DNA of 64,000 nt from assembly GCA_965220465.1 (NCBI GenBank), contig CBDCPZ010000025.1:1178001-1242000 (forward strand), written 5' to 3'. Shown in pieces: positions 45,368 through 54,876 of this stretch. The DNA is from JAHDHW01 sp965220465 (GTDB lineage: Bacteria > Bacteroidota > Bacteroidia > Chitinophagales > Saprospiraceae). Made by a program: the position numbers and the translations under genes. Each line of letters begins with the position of its first letter. Within the stretch, counting starts at the first letter, position 1. The notes beneath the pieces were generated by a model. That model made no database searches and was not told where the DNA came from. It saw only the letters and a list, made by a program, of their open reading frames with translations.

Positions 45368-47023
45368 ATGCTACGAATTTTACTTTTATTATTATTTACG
45401 ATTTTAGGAAACTCTATTTATGCACAACACACAGTAGGTTTATTCCTCAATGATTCTGCTTCTTTCAACGGCTACACCCTGATTTCTCCAAACAGCTCAA
45501 AATCAGATTATTTGATTGACAATTGCGGGTTTGTCGTGAATAGCTGGACAAGCAATTATTCGCACGGTGAATCGGCGTATCTGCTTGAAAACGGCAACTT
45601 ATTGCGTACCGCACGCATTCCAAGTAATTTTACGGGAGGTGGAACAGGTGGCAGAATTGAAATATACGATTGGGACGGAGGATTGATTTGGGGATACAAT
45701 TATTCAGGAGTCAATTACCATCACCATCACGATATTGAAATGTTGCCAAATGGAAATATTCTTTTGATTGCCTGGGAGTTAAGGCTTATTTCAGAAGCTG
45801 TTGAAGCAGGTCGCAATCCATCACTCACCGGAAATAATGGCATTTGGTCTGAGCGGATTGTTGAAATCGAATCGGTTGGAACCAACCAGGCTAACATTGT
45901 TTGGGAGTGGCATTTATGGGATCATCTGGTTCAGGATTTTGATGATTCAAAAACCAATTACGGCGTTGTCGCTGACCATCCTGAGCTGGTTAATATTAAT
46001 TTTGTCGCAACTCAAACCGCAGATTGGGTTCATTTGAATTCCATTGATTATAATGCTGATTTGGATCAGATCGTAATAAATTCACGTACTTTCTCCGAAT
46101 TCTGGGTTATTGATCACAGCACATCATCTGCTGAAGCAGCAAGTAGTGAAGGCGGTAATTCCGGAAAAGGGGGTGATATTTTATACCGTTGGGGAAATCC
46201 TATGGCTTATGACCGGGGATCTACCGGAGATCAAAAGCTTTTTGGTGAGCATGATGTTCAATGGATTGCTCCGGGGTATGTTGATGAAGGAAAAATAATG
46301 ATTTATAATAATGGTTCCGGGCGGCCAGAAGGATTGTATTCTTCTGTTGATATCATTGAGCCACCCGTTGATTCTGAAGGAAATTATCAAATTGAAACAA
46401 GCCTACCCTTTGGGCCTGCACAACTTTTCTGGACTTATGACGGACAACCAGGCAATGAGTTTTATTCCGGGAATATTTCCGGAGCGAATCGTCTTCCAAA
46501 CGGTAATACGCTGATTTGTGAAGGGGGTAGCGGACATATTTTCGAAATTGATCCTGATAAAAACATTGTCTGGGATTATATCAGTCCTGTACGGCCAAAT
46601 GGCCCGGTTTCGCAAGGCATAAACATCAGTAACAATAGCGTTTTCAGAGCTTATCGATATGGTGCAGATTATCCTGCATTTGAAGGAAAAGACCTTACTC
46701 CGGGAGACCCAATTGAACTTAATCCGCTTCCGTCGGAATGTCAAATCTATGATGGTTCAGTTTCAACTTTTAAGCCTCTGCAATTGGAAAATGTTGCTGT
46801 ACTTTCGAATCCAATAAGGGATTTACTGACGATTGAAAATGAATCAGGCAAACAAATTAATGTTGAAATCGTAGATCTATTAGGTCATGTTTTGCTTTTT
46901 GAAAAATTCAATGACCAATTGATTCAAATTGAAACGAATCGTTGGGTTTCTGGTTTATATTTGTTGCGAATTTCAGATCACGAGTCTAAACAATTTTACA
47001 TCCAAAAATTAATTAAGCAATGA
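45368..47023 (+). CDS. Arylsulfotransferase-like protein with T9SS sorting domain, copy 1
   Basis: The 551-residue secreted protein has a signal peptide (after SIYAQ), a beta-propeller of the aryl-sulfate sulfotransferase (ASST) superfamily (HHHHDIEMLPNGNILLIAWE, IVWEWHLWDHLVQDFD, LNSIDYNADLDQIVINSRTF, NRLPNGNTLICEGGSGHIFEI) and a type A T9SS C-terminal domain (about 475-551: VDLLGHVLLFEKF, SGLYLLRI). T9SS cargo is exported and often anchored to the cell surface. Whether it transfers sulfate is uncertain; many Bacteroidota members are uncharacterised. Its stop overlaps the next gene, a paralogue, by 4 bp. Confidence 0.85.
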   Translation: MLRILLLLLFTILGNSIYAQHTVGLFLNDSASFNGYTLISPNSSKSDYLIDNCGFVVNSWTSNYSHGESAYLLENGNLLRTARIPSNFTGGGTGGRIEIYDWDGGLIWGYNYSGVNYHHHHDIEMLPNGNILLIAWELRLISEAVEAGRNPSLTGNNGIWSERIVEIESVGTNQANIVWEWHLWDHLVQDFDDSKTNYGVVADHPELVNINFVATQTADWVHLNSIDYNADLDQIVINSRTFSEFWVIDHSTSSAEAASSEGGNSGKGGDILYRWGNPMAYDRGSTGDQKLFGEHDVQWIAPGYVDEGKIMIYNNGSGRPEGLYSSVDIIEPPVDSEGNYQIETSLPFGPAQLFWTYDGQPGNEFYSGNISGANRLPNGNTLICEGGSGHIFEIDPDKNIVWDYISPVRPNGPVSQGINISNNSVFRAYRYGADYPAFEGKDLTPGDPIELNPLPSECQIYDGSVSTFKPLQLENVAVLSNPIRDLLTIENESGKQINVEIVDLLGHVLLFEKFNDQLIQIETNRWVSGLYLLRISDHESKQFYIQKLIKQ

Positions 47024-48684
47024 TGAGAGTTATACTTTTTACTTTAGCTTTATTTTCTCTTTTTAATGTTCAAATTTTTGCTCAAAATACAGTAGGATTG
47101 CTTTCTTACAATCCTATGAAAACCTTTGACGGTTATAATTTAATTTATCCGCACAACCAGCCAAATGTATATTTATTGGACAATTGCGGGGAAATTGTTC
47201 ACGTCTGGGAAGACAGTATAAATTTTCGTCCCGGAAATACTGCTTATATTTTGGATGATGGCAATTTGGTAAAAGCAAAACGTCAATCGGCTGTAGTAGG
47301 TGATCCAATTTGGGCCGGCGGCGGCGGTGGCATTGTTGAAATCCGTAATTGGGACAATGACCTTATTTGGCAATATGTGTTGAATGATTCCTTTAATCGG
47401 CTCCATCACGACATCGCTCCTATGCCTAATGGAAATGTTTTAATGATCAGCTGGGAGTTAAAAACAGAAGCAGAAGCTATCCAGGCTGGAAGAGATACGG
47501 CTTTGATATCTCAAGATAAATTATGGCCGGATTACATCATAGAAGTCAATCCTTCCAATGATGAGATTGTTTGGGAATGGCACATTTGGGATCATTTGAT
47601 TCAGGACTTTGACAATACCAAAGATAACTTTGGGGTGGTTGAGGATCATCCCGAACTCGTTGATGTCAACTTCGATACAAGTGATGGTGCCGCAGATTGG
47701 CTACATACGAATTCGATAGATTACAATGCTGATCTGGATCAAATTATGATAAGTGTTCCGACATTCAATGAAATTTGGGTTATTGACCATTCTACCACTA
47801 CCCAGCAAGCTGCCGGTCATACCGGTGGTTTTGGAAACAGAGGCGGTGACTTATTGTATCGATGGGGAAATCCAGTGACTTATGGTGGAGGAACAGAAGA
47901 AGATCAAAAGCTTTTTTACCAACACGACGCCCATTGGGCTGACCGGTTTCTGGATGGTTCACACCCTGACTATGGCAAAATCGTCGTATTTAATAACCGG
48001 GTTGGTGATGATTATTCGACAGCCAATATTTTTGTGCCTGCATGGGATATGTATAATTCGTCTTATGAAATGAGTGCAGGGGCCTATTTACCAACTGAAT
48101 TTGACTGGACATTTACACATCCTGAGCCAACCAAAATGTACTCTACGGGCTTGTCGAGTGTACAACTTTTACCAAACGGTAATACTCTAATTGAAGTCGG
48201 ACGCTTTGGTTATGCATTCGAATTCACACCAAATGAAGAAATCGTTTGGGAATATAAAACGCCTTTGGTTGGCGGAAATCCTGTCTCGCAGGGTGATACG
48301 CTTGCAATCAATAATAATCTTACTTTTCGGATGGATCGATACCCAATGGATTACAGCGTTTTTGAAGGAAAAGATCTGTCTTCAAAGGGTTTTATCGAAA
48401 ACAATCCAGACACCACTTTCTGCGATTTGATTTTATCTTCCTTTGATTTGGAAAATGATTACAAATTGAAACTCTACCCAAACCCTGCCAGCAATATGGT
48501 CGTCATGGAATGGGATGGAATGGACCGAACTGAATTTGAAATTTTTGATATCACCGGTCGTCGAATGATGGAAATGTATGCTTATGGTGGCCGTAAATAC
48601 CTAGATGTTTCAAACCTTGAATCAGGTATTTATTTTATAAGAATCAACCAGGCGGCAGTTAAAAAACTAGTGATAACGAGATAA
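47020..48684 (+). CDS. Arylsulfotransferase-like protein with T9SS sorting domain, copy 2
   Basis: The 554-residue protein has a signal peptide (after QIFAQ) and matches copy 1 throughout (LHHDIAPMPNGNVLMISWE, IVWEWHIWDHLIQDFDNTKDN, LHTNSIDYNADLDQIMISVPTF, LLPNGNTLIEVGRFGYAFE). It ends in a standard type A T9SS domain (KLYPNPASNMVVMEWDG, FDITGRRMMEM, SGIYFIRI). The 4-bp overlap and full-length similarity show a tandem duplication now translated in a coupled way. The KLYPNPAS motif is better preserved than the VLSNPIRD of copy 1. Confidence 0.86.
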   Translation: MMRVILFTLALFSLFNVQIFAQNTVGLLSYNPMKTFDGYNLIYPHNQPNVYLLDNCGEIVHVWEDSINFRPGNTAYILDDGNLVKAKRQSAVVGDPIWAGGGGGIVEIRNWDNDLIWQYVLNDSFNRLHHDIAPMPNGNVLMISWELKTEAEAIQAGRDTALISQDKLWPDYIIEVNPSNDEIVWEWHIWDHLIQDFDNTKDNFGVVEDHPELVDVNFDTSDGAADWLHTNSIDYNADLDQIMISVPTFNEIWVIDHSTTTQQAAGHTGGFGNRGGDLLYRWGNPVTYGGGTEEDQKLFYQHDAHWADRFLDGSHPDYGKIVVFNNRVGDDYSTANIFVPAWDMYNSSYEMSAGAYLPTEFDWTFTHPEPTKMYSTGLSSVQLLPNGNTLIEVGRFGYAFEFTPNEEIVWEYKTPLVGGNPVSQGDTLAINNNLTFRMDRYPMDYSVFEGKDLSSKGFIENNPDTTFCDLILSSFDLENDYKLKLYPNPASNMVVMEWDGMDRTEFEIFDITGRRMMEMYAYGGRKYLDVSNLESGIYFIRINQAAVKKLVITR

Positions 48685-48936
48685 AATTTAGTTTCTTTTG
48701 GGAACATTTAAACGCCAGCCACTTTGTGAAGCAGATATTGGCCTTATATAAATATTTGTTGAGCAGAATTCCAAATTGGCATCATGCAAGCCATAATTTA
48801 CAAATATAGGCTGCAAGTTTATTTCTCAAAAATTCTTATATTTGGTTGAATACAGATACGTGACTAAATATCAGGGGATTCTACACATGAGAGCATAATG
48901 AGATTTTAATTCATTTTCAAATTTAAAATAAACATT

Positions 48937-49869
48937 ATGATAATCCTGAAACCAAAATGGCATTTTCTCCGAGTAGGCTTTTTAGTAATCTCAATAATTT
49001 ATTTATTCCAGCCGATACTTACAGCTCAAGATTTTTTAGGTTTTAAAGAGGTTATTATTGGCCCAACTCCGGCACCAAATCATCCTCCTGAACTAAGTGT
49101 GAAACCTTCTAATGTTGAAGTAACAACACAAGGCGGCACTTTTGAGGCAAGTATCAAATACAAACAATCTGCGACTGAATATTGCACTGCTCGTTACCGT
49201 TTTGAATGGCGTTTTTCTGAACCCGTAGACAAGTTATTCAAAGGCCAGCCCGTCGATATAGAATTCAAGGCAACACTTCTCAGCGCACCGTGTAAAGCCG
49301 GAACCGGCAAAACGATAGTGATGGCGGCATCGGGAGCTTCCCCGCAATTTAAAGAATCGGGAATCAGATATGCCGGAGGATTGTCTGTAAAACCTACAAA
49401 ATGGATACAAGTTGGTTCAACAAATACTGAAACCTTTGTTTCCACAATCAATGTTCTCAATCCTTCTGTTCAATATGCCACTTTTAAATTCAACTTTGAA
49501 AGTTCCGGTTATGTTGGTAGTGAAAGATTGCATTATGAAGCTGTTTATGTTTTTGAAAAAGGGCTGCACCCAAAAATAAATTGCGATCCTGATCTTAATT
49601 GCCACAATCTATACAGTGTTGGTGTTTTAATTGGGTTTGCAGAATACGGAGCTTTTAAAAATGATGATCCAAAATTTTTAGCTGAACAACTGGATGGTGC
49701 CATCATCCACGCTGAAGCCAGTAAGTGTGTGCCTACTGAAAAACTACGCCAAATGAGTTCAAAATTAAAACAGGCTTCATCAAGCAAACCGTTTCATAAT
49801 GAATTGACAAACCTGAGGGACGAAATTGCCAGATATGTAGAAAAAAACTGTAATTGTTGTAGTAAATAA
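48937..49869 (+). CDS. Secreted protein of unknown function with Cys-rich end
   Basis: This 310-residue protein has a signal peptide (cleavage after LTAQ) and two beta-rich parts (about 45-130 and 145-215: FEASIKYKQSATEYCTARYRFEWRF, YATFKFNFESSGYVGSERLHYEAVYVF). Its helical C-terminus (LAEQLDGAIIHAEASKCVPTEKLRQM) ends in NCNCCSK. Seven or more Cys in the mature chain suggest disulfides. I do not recognise the family. It is a single gene with no recognised promoter. Confidence 0.68.
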   Translation: MIILKPKWHFLRVGFLVISIIYLFQPILTAQDFLGFKEVIIGPTPAPNHPPELSVKPSNVEVTTQGGTFEASIKYKQSATEYCTARYRFEWRFSEPVDKLFKGQPVDIEFKATLLSAPCKAGTGKTIVMAASGASPQFKESGIRYAGGLSVKPTKWIQVGSTNTETFVSTINVLNPSVQYATFKFNFESSGYVGSERLHYEAVYVFEKGLHPKINCDPDLNCHNLYSVGVLIGFAEYGAFKNDDPKFLAEQLDGAIIHAEASKCVPTEKLRQMSSKLKQASSSKPFHNELTNLRDEIARYVEKNCNCCSK

Positions 49870-50038
49870 TGGTCTAAAATTGAAAGTAGTTTAAGTGGAA
49901 AATCAAACGAAAATTCAATAAATTTAAATGGAGATATATTAGCAATTCTGGGATTTGTTCACGCAAAGAAGCGGATAAAATGATCGCTAAGGGACGAGTT
50001 ACCTTCAAATGCCAAGCTTTCAGGTGGTGAATTAATTT

Positions 50039-51973
50039 TCAACGATTTCTCTTTTTTCTGCCTCGTTTGTCTTCCCTGAATTTATTTTTGGCTGTGGTGA
50101 TCTTCCGTTCATTCAACGCAACTCTTTTGTTAAATTTCTTTTTGTCGCTGATAAGCTTTTCAATGAGATCCTCGCGGCCCATGCTTTTCAGTTTATCACG
50201 GATAATTTGATGGTTTTCCCTTTTATGCCAAAAGAAAAACAAATGTTGATTTCTTTTTTCTTTAGGTGATTTGGCGGTATAAATCGGCTTTAAAGTATAA
50301 GGATGAAGGCCAGTATAATAAATCACCGTTGCTACAGTCATAGGCGTTGGCGTAAAATCCTGAACCTGTTCGAGCTGAAATCCCATGTCTTTGGTTTCAG
50401 CAGCCAGGTTAGCCATTTCCTCTTCCGTTGAGCCAGGATGGCTCGAAATAAAATAAGGTATCAAAGGTTGATTCAATCCATGCTTTTTATTGAAATGCTC
50501 GTATTTCTTTTTAAACTCATGAAAATGTTTAAAAGAAGGCTTACGCATCACTTTCAAAGTCTCATCTGAAGTATGCTCGGGAGCAACTTTCAATCGGCCG
50601 CTGACATGCCTGCAAACGACTTGCTCCAAATATTCATCTGAAGATCCGTCGTTATTTTTGTTATAAGAATCCACCAAAAGATCATAGCGAATTCCACTAC
50701 CGATAAAAGCTTTTTTGACATTCGGATTGGCATCTACTTTTATATACAACTCCGTCAAAGGCTTGTGACTGGTATCTAAATTGCTACAAATCACCGGATG
50801 AATACAGCTTGGGCTCACGCAGCGATCACAAATGGACTGCACCTTGCCTTTCATACGGTACATATTGGCTGAGGGCCCTCCTAAATCACTGATATAACCT
50901 TTGAAATCAGGCATTTGGGTCACCGTTTCCACTTCTTTCAAAATCGATTCCTCGGACCGGCTTGCAATGAATTTTCCCTGATGTGCAGATATCGTGCAAA
51001 AACTACAACCACCAAAACAACCGCGATGCATATTGATTGAAAAACGGATCATTTCATAGGCCGGGATCGAACCACGATTTTTATATTTTGGATGTGGCAT
51101 CCGCGTGTAAGGCAAATCAAAAGAGGTGTCAATTTCCGCTTCCGTCATGGGGGGATAGGGCGGATTGACAATGAGCATATGATCACCAACCGCTTGGGTA
51201 AGCCGATTGGCTTTCACTTTATTGGATTCCTGCTCGACATGTTTAAAGTTTGCGGCAAAAGATCGTTTATCCCGTAAACATTTTTCGTGGGAATGCAATT
51301 CGAGAGTTTCCCAGTTTTTATTCACCGGAAGGGCGTCGTTTCTTCCGCGAAGCACAGCCGTTTGTGGAATTGTTGTTAATGATTCAAAAGGCACTCCTTT
51401 TTGTAACAACCGGATAATTTCACGCAGCGGCATCTCCCCCATTCCATAAACCAACAAATCAGCACCACTCATTTCAAGGATATTGGGAAACAGTTTGTCT
51501 TCCCAATAATCGTAGTGAGTGACTCTTCTCAACGAAGCTTCAATTCCACCAATCAGAACTGGAACATCGGGATACAGCTTTTTAAGTATTTTGGAATAAA
51601 CGGTTGTCGCGTAATCAGGCCGAAATCCGGCTGCTCCGCCAGGCGTATATGCATCGGTTGAACGTCTTCTTTTGGAAGCCGTGTAATGGTTGATCATCGG
51701 GTCCATGCAACCAGAGGAGATACCAAAAAATAATCTGGGTTTACCCATTTTTTTAAAATCCCTCAAATCATCTTTCCAATTAGGTTGTGGAACAATGGCG
51801 ACTTTCAAACCTTCACTTTCGATGATACGACCAATAACCGCTGATCCAAACGCAGGATGATCCACATAAGCATCACCTGAGATCAGAACGACATCCAGTT
51901 CATCCCAGCCTCGTTGCTCCACTTCTTTTCGGGTAATGGGCAGCCAATCCGTTACAGGTCGATTATCAAACAT
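50039..51973 (-). CDS. ygiQ: YgiQ-family radical SAM protein
   Basis: The 644-residue cytoplasmic protein has an N-terminal cobalamin-binding-like region (DVVLISGDAYVDHPAFGSAVIG), the radical SAM cluster Cys319-x3-Cys323-x2-Cys326 (HRGCFGGCSFCTISAHQGKF), further Cys (SICDRCVSPSCIHPV) and the family end (VALNERKITTAKNKFREDKRGRKK). The length and order match UPF0313 proteins. The reaction is not established. It is a single gene with a TATCTTTG -7-like element (52032-52025, minus) about 52 bp before the start. Confidence 0.95.
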   Translation of the reverse strand: MFDNRPVTDWLPITRKEVEQRGWDELDVVLISGDAYVDHPAFGSAVIGRIIESEGLKVAIVPQPNWKDDLRDFKKMGKPRLFFGISSGCMDPMINHYTASKRRRSTDAYTPGGAAGFRPDYATTVYSKILKKLYPDVPVLIGGIEASLRRVTHYDYWEDKLFPNILEMSGADLLVYGMGEMPLREIIRLLQKGVPFESLTTIPQTAVLRGRNDALPVNKNWETLELHSHEKCLRDKRSFAANFKHVEQESNKVKANRLTQAVGDHMLIVNPPYPPMTEAEIDTSFDLPYTRMPHPKYKNRGSIPAYEMIRFSINMHRGCFGGCSFCTISAHQGKFIASRSEESILKEVETVTQMPDFKGYISDLGGPSANMYRMKGKVQSICDRCVSPSCIHPVICSNLDTSHKPLTELYIKVDANPNVKKAFIGSGIRYDLLVDSYNKNNDGSSDEYLEQVVCRHVSGRLKVAPEHTSDETLKVMRKPSFKHFHEFKKKYEHFNKKHGLNQPLIPYFISSHPGSTEEEMANLAAETKDMGFQLEQVQDFTPTPMTVATVIYYTGLHPYTLKPIYTAKSPKEKRNQHLFFFWHKRENHQIIRDKLKSMGREDLIEKLISDKKKFNKRVALNERKITTAKNKFREDKRGRKKRNR

Positions 51974-52024
51974 AGTTCGTTTTATAAAAACAGCCCCAGA
52001 CTTCGGAGCTTATTAAAATTACTA

Positions 52025-52032
52025 CAAAGATA
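52025..52032 (-). promoter_or_regulatory. Possible -7 element of the YgiQ gene
   Basis: Minus-strand TATCTTTG followed by TAG matches TAnnTTTG. No TTG is seen 19-21 nt upstream, so this is a weak call. Confidence 0.35.
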
Positions 52033-52084
52033 CGCTTTTAGAATCACTGTTTATGAACCTAAAAGATTAGGTTCTAAATTTCAA

Positions 52085-52123
52085 AAAAACACCCTTTCAA
52101 AATAAATCCGAAAGGGTGTTTTT
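52085..52123 (-). terminator. Terminator of the SnoaL-like gene
   Basis: A 14-bp stem (AAAAACACCCTTTC and its complement) with an 11-nt loop sits 24 bp after the stop of the minus-strand gene, with A/T runs on both sides. Confidence 0.88.
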
Positions 52124-52146
52124 AAATTTTGAGGAAGGTTAAATAC

Positions 52147-53121
52147 CTACGGTCTCATGGCAGTTGTTGGCTTATCTTCCGTCATTGAGTATGACATAGA
52201 AAATAATTTTTCTCCTTTTTCATTCATCTTCTCTACGCTATAATGCATCTTTCCATCTTTATCAATTTTCATCATTCCTTTTGATTTAGAATCTTTCCCT
52301 ACCTGGTGTGACTCAAAATGCAACACTCCATCATCATCTACTTCACCGATACCTACTTCCGTTTCAGACCAGCCGGATTTTGGAAAATAAGAAGCTGAAA
52401 ACAAGGCAACTTTTTCTGTACCCAAATCATAAGCAATTATACTTTCGTCTTCGATGACCAGCTCTTCCCCGTTGGGCTTTTCAATATAAATTGTTGCATA
52501 TGCTTTTAAACCAGTATTAGTGCTTTTAGCTTTTACCTGAGAAGCCAGTAATTTCCAACCGCTGCCACCTTCTATCTTAACAGAATTCGGATCGAGCTTC
52601 CAGTTTCCAGCCATTCTCTGCAAAGCATATTTCTTGTGCATGGATTTGAACATTTTTGAAGCAGTGGCTTCCATACGGAGGATTTTCCATTTTCCATCAC
52701 GTTTTTCTAGTACCCTGGTTTCATGGGTATCATTACCTTCCAGAAAATTGACATAAGCCATATTTTCTGATACTTTAAATTGATAGTCATACTTTTTAGG
52801 AATATTTTCATCAACGGGCATCGTTTCGATATATTTCTTCATGTGTTTCGAAACTTCTTCCCAGCCTTTAGCTTCAAAAATGCTATTTTCCCCATGGAAA
52901 GGCGTGGTCCATGAATAAACAGTCATTGGATCTTTGGCTACACAATCTGTCCATTTTTCATAATCTCGAAGATTAAAATACTTTGTTTCGTCTTCAATAA
53001 CTTGCTTAACCGCTTGCTCTTCAGCGGTAAGTGCCGTAACCCCTTTTTCGGTTAATTCCTGAGCTTGTACTAATGGCAAAGAGAACATTAAAACGGTAAG
53101 GATCAAAAATGCTTTTTTCAT
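52147..53121 (-). CDS. Secreted SnoaL/NTF2-like protein
   Basis: From MKKAFLILTV, 28 codons inside the longest frame, the protein has a clean signal peptide (cleavage after LVQAQ) and 324 residues; the longer start has no secretion signal. Residues about 20-150 are an NTF2-like/SnoaL-like domain (AEEQAVKQVIEDETKYFNLRDYEKW, GDW-type end LEKRDGKWKILRMEATASKMF). Residues about 165-324 form a second beta domain (GNWKLDPNSVKIEGGSGW, KMHYSVEKMNEKGEKLFSMSY). Such proteins are often of unknown function and periplasmic. It is a single gene with a strong terminator. Confidence 0.82.
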   Translation of the reverse strand: MKKAFLILTVLMFSLPLVQAQELTEKGVTALTAEEQAVKQVIEDETKYFNLRDYEKWTDCVAKDPMTVYSWTTPFHGENSIFEAKGWEEVSKHMKKYIETMPVDENIPKKYDYQFKVSENMAYVNFLEGNDTHETRVLEKRDGKWKILRMEATASKMFKSMHKKYALQRMAGNWKLDPNSVKIEGGSGWKLLASQVKAKSTNTGLKAYATIYIEKPNGEELVIEDESIIAYDLGTEKVALFSASYFPKSGWSETEVGIGEVDDDGVLHFESHQVGKDSKSKGMMKIDKDGKMHYSVEKMNEKGEKLFSMSYSMTEDKPTTAMRP

Positions 53122-53624
53122 CTGGAATCGATTTTTAGTTAAAAAATTAGGTGATTTATATGCTAACTTATGCCCCTTTTTTGTTTCATTGAAATCAAGG
53201 GTCATAAAATAATCAAGCCTTGCAAAAGCCTCCTAATACAAACTTTTTTTTCCTTTTAACTATTCGGAAAGAATGTGAAATTCTATTTTAAACCAATTCA
53301 TCATTTCTAAGCTTTAGGTACTTAGCCTTCAGAATTTCACTTGGTTAAAGATAATAAATTTTAATCATATAATAAATATTCAGTAGCAACAACTGCAAAT
53401 TTATTTTTCTCTTTTCATAAAAAGAAGAATGCCGATTCAAAAGCTTTAAAGAAAAATTCTATTTAAAAAAGTGGATTTCAACGCAGGATCGCATTTCATT
53501 TTACTCCTTTCCCTCGCAGAAGCCCTTTCATCTCATTAAAAAGGAAATCCGCCCGCAGCGGCAAAAAGAAATTTACTTTTAAAGCATGATATATTGGTAA
53601 GGAAAAACTTTATTAGTTATTGAC
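53122..53624. other. Intergenic region with a dispersed repeat
   Basis: This 503-bp AT-rich stretch between the SnoaL-like start and the haem-binding stop holds one copy of the ~80-bp repeat. I see no coding-like frame or strong hairpin in the rest. Confidence 0.6.
53496..53575. repeat. Dispersed ~80-bp intergenic repeat, copy 2
   Basis: Matches 25371-25450 from TCATTTT to GGCAAAA-GAAAT. In this copy CCGCCCGCAGCGG replaces CCGCACACTGCGG, preserving the potential CCGC/GCGG pairing. Confidence 0.7.
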
Positions 53625-54119
53625 TCAATCGCCATTACTCTCCTCTCCTTCAGGTTCATTACTACTTCCATCCCGCAAACTGTCAAACCAATCAACCAGC
53701 CCTTTTCTTTGGGCTTCAGTCATTTTGGCTTCACTATGCAACCAAACATAAGATTTGAGTGGCATCCTTCCATCGCCAACCCATTCAACACATTCTTCCA
53801 ATTTGTGGTCAGCTTTTTTGGAATCATAAGCAGCCCATTCCGAAAAATTGAGATGTTCTTTAGCGTGATTAATATGGCCTTTTATCCACCAAGAAAACGG
53901 CGCAACATTGGTGTACCAAGGATATACAGTGTGATTAGAATGGCAATCGTAGCAAGCATCTTTTATTAAAGTCGCTAGCTCTGCTGGCGGGTTATTTAAA
54001 GTAATAAAATCATTTGCCGGGTCGCTTTCCGGATTGGTTTTGTCAATTCTAAAAAACTGGGCAATTACAAGAAAAGCCAGCAAGGTCAGAGGCAGGTATT
54101 TTTTTATTTTCTGTTTCAT
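53625..54119 (-). CDS. Haem-binding domain protein (c-type CxxCH)
   Basis: From MKQKIKKYLPL, 20 codons inside the longest frame, the protein has 164 residues: one N-terminal membrane helix (about 8-24) and a periplasmic Haem_bd-type domain with CYDCH (Cys56, Cys59, His60) followed by NHTVYPWYTNVAPFSWWIKGHI and GRMPLKSYVWLH. This is the common Bacteroidota haem-binding domain with one covalently bound haem, of unknown redox role. It is a single gene, divergent from the candidate nuclease. Confidence 0.92.
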   Translation of the reverse strand: MKQKIKKYLPLTLLAFLVIAQFFRIDKTNPESDPANDFITLNNPPAELATLIKDACYDCHSNHTVYPWYTNVAPFSWWIKGHINHAKEHLNFSEWAAYDSKKADHKLEECVEWVGDGRMPLKSYVWLHSEAKMTEAQRKGLVDWFDSLRDGSSNEPEGEESNGD

Positions 54120-54264
54120 TTCGTAAATATAAAAAATGATTGGTGAATTTAATTCAACATAGTGGAGTTGGTTTTTCAAAAAACAAAACCTTTTTAAAAT
54201 TCAACAAAACTATGCTATTTTGACTAATTTGATTGCTTTAAAAAATAAATTCAATTAGATTTCA

Positions 54265-54876
54265 TTGAAAACTTTTACGGAAAGTGGCTTGGATTTTCAG
54301 TTTTCCAAAAGATGGCAAGTACTGAAATATGATGAACATCGATTCTATCGATATTTGAGTGGTTCTGGTTTTAAAGGCGTTGATTTTATTGGAATACTGG
54401 ATGAAAAGCAATTGGTTTTGATTGAAATTAAAAACTATAAAGATCGTTTTAGCCTGGATGAATCTGATCCAACAGGAGATCTTTTAACAGACCCAATCAC
54501 CTATGCTGAAAAGTATAGCCAAAAATTTCAGGACACTTTTCAACTCATTGGAATTATTCGAAAATATTACCAGAGAAAATGGTGGTTCAAACAACTAAGG
54601 CAATTAATTCTTCAGATAATTCCAAGAAATTGGCTGCTCCAGTTTGATTGGGGATTTTGGAACATTGCTATCCAATTGATCGATGAAAAAAAAGTAAAAA
54701 TACTGATTGTCCTCTGGCTGGAACTGGATGATACGTTGCCCGCTTCAACAATTAAAAAATCAACAGATCAGATTCGAAATTACCTCAAAAAACAATTTAA
54801 AGAACCGGAAGCAGAGGTGATTATTTCAAATTCGAAAACCAATATTTTAGGTTTTGAGGGAAGACCGCAATTATAG
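54265..54876 (+). CDS. Candidate PD-(D/E)XK nuclease-fold protein
   Basis: The 203-residue protein starts at TTG; no closer in-frame ATG precedes the conserved part. Residues 38-58 (GVDFIGILDEKQLVLIEIKNY) place Asp40 before a beta hairpin and Glu54-x-Lys56 on the second strand, the pattern of the PD-(D/E)XK nuclease core. A Trp/Arg-rich helical segment (about 95-135) follows, with a further strand (KILIVLWLELDD). No family could be named. It may be an orphan restriction-like or repair nuclease. It overlaps the convergent phosphatase gene by 6 bp, and no methyltransferase is nearby. Confidence 0.6.
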   Translation: MKTFTESGLDFQFSKRWQVLKYDEHRFYRYLSGSGFKGVDFIGILDEKQLVLIEIKNYKDRFSLDESDPTGDLLTDPITYAEKYSQKFQDTFQLIGIIRKYYQRKWWFKQLRQLILQIIPRNWLLQFDWGFWNIAIQLIDEKKVKILIVLWLELDDTLPASTIKKSTDQIRNYLKKQFKEPEAEVIISNSKTNILGFEGRPQL

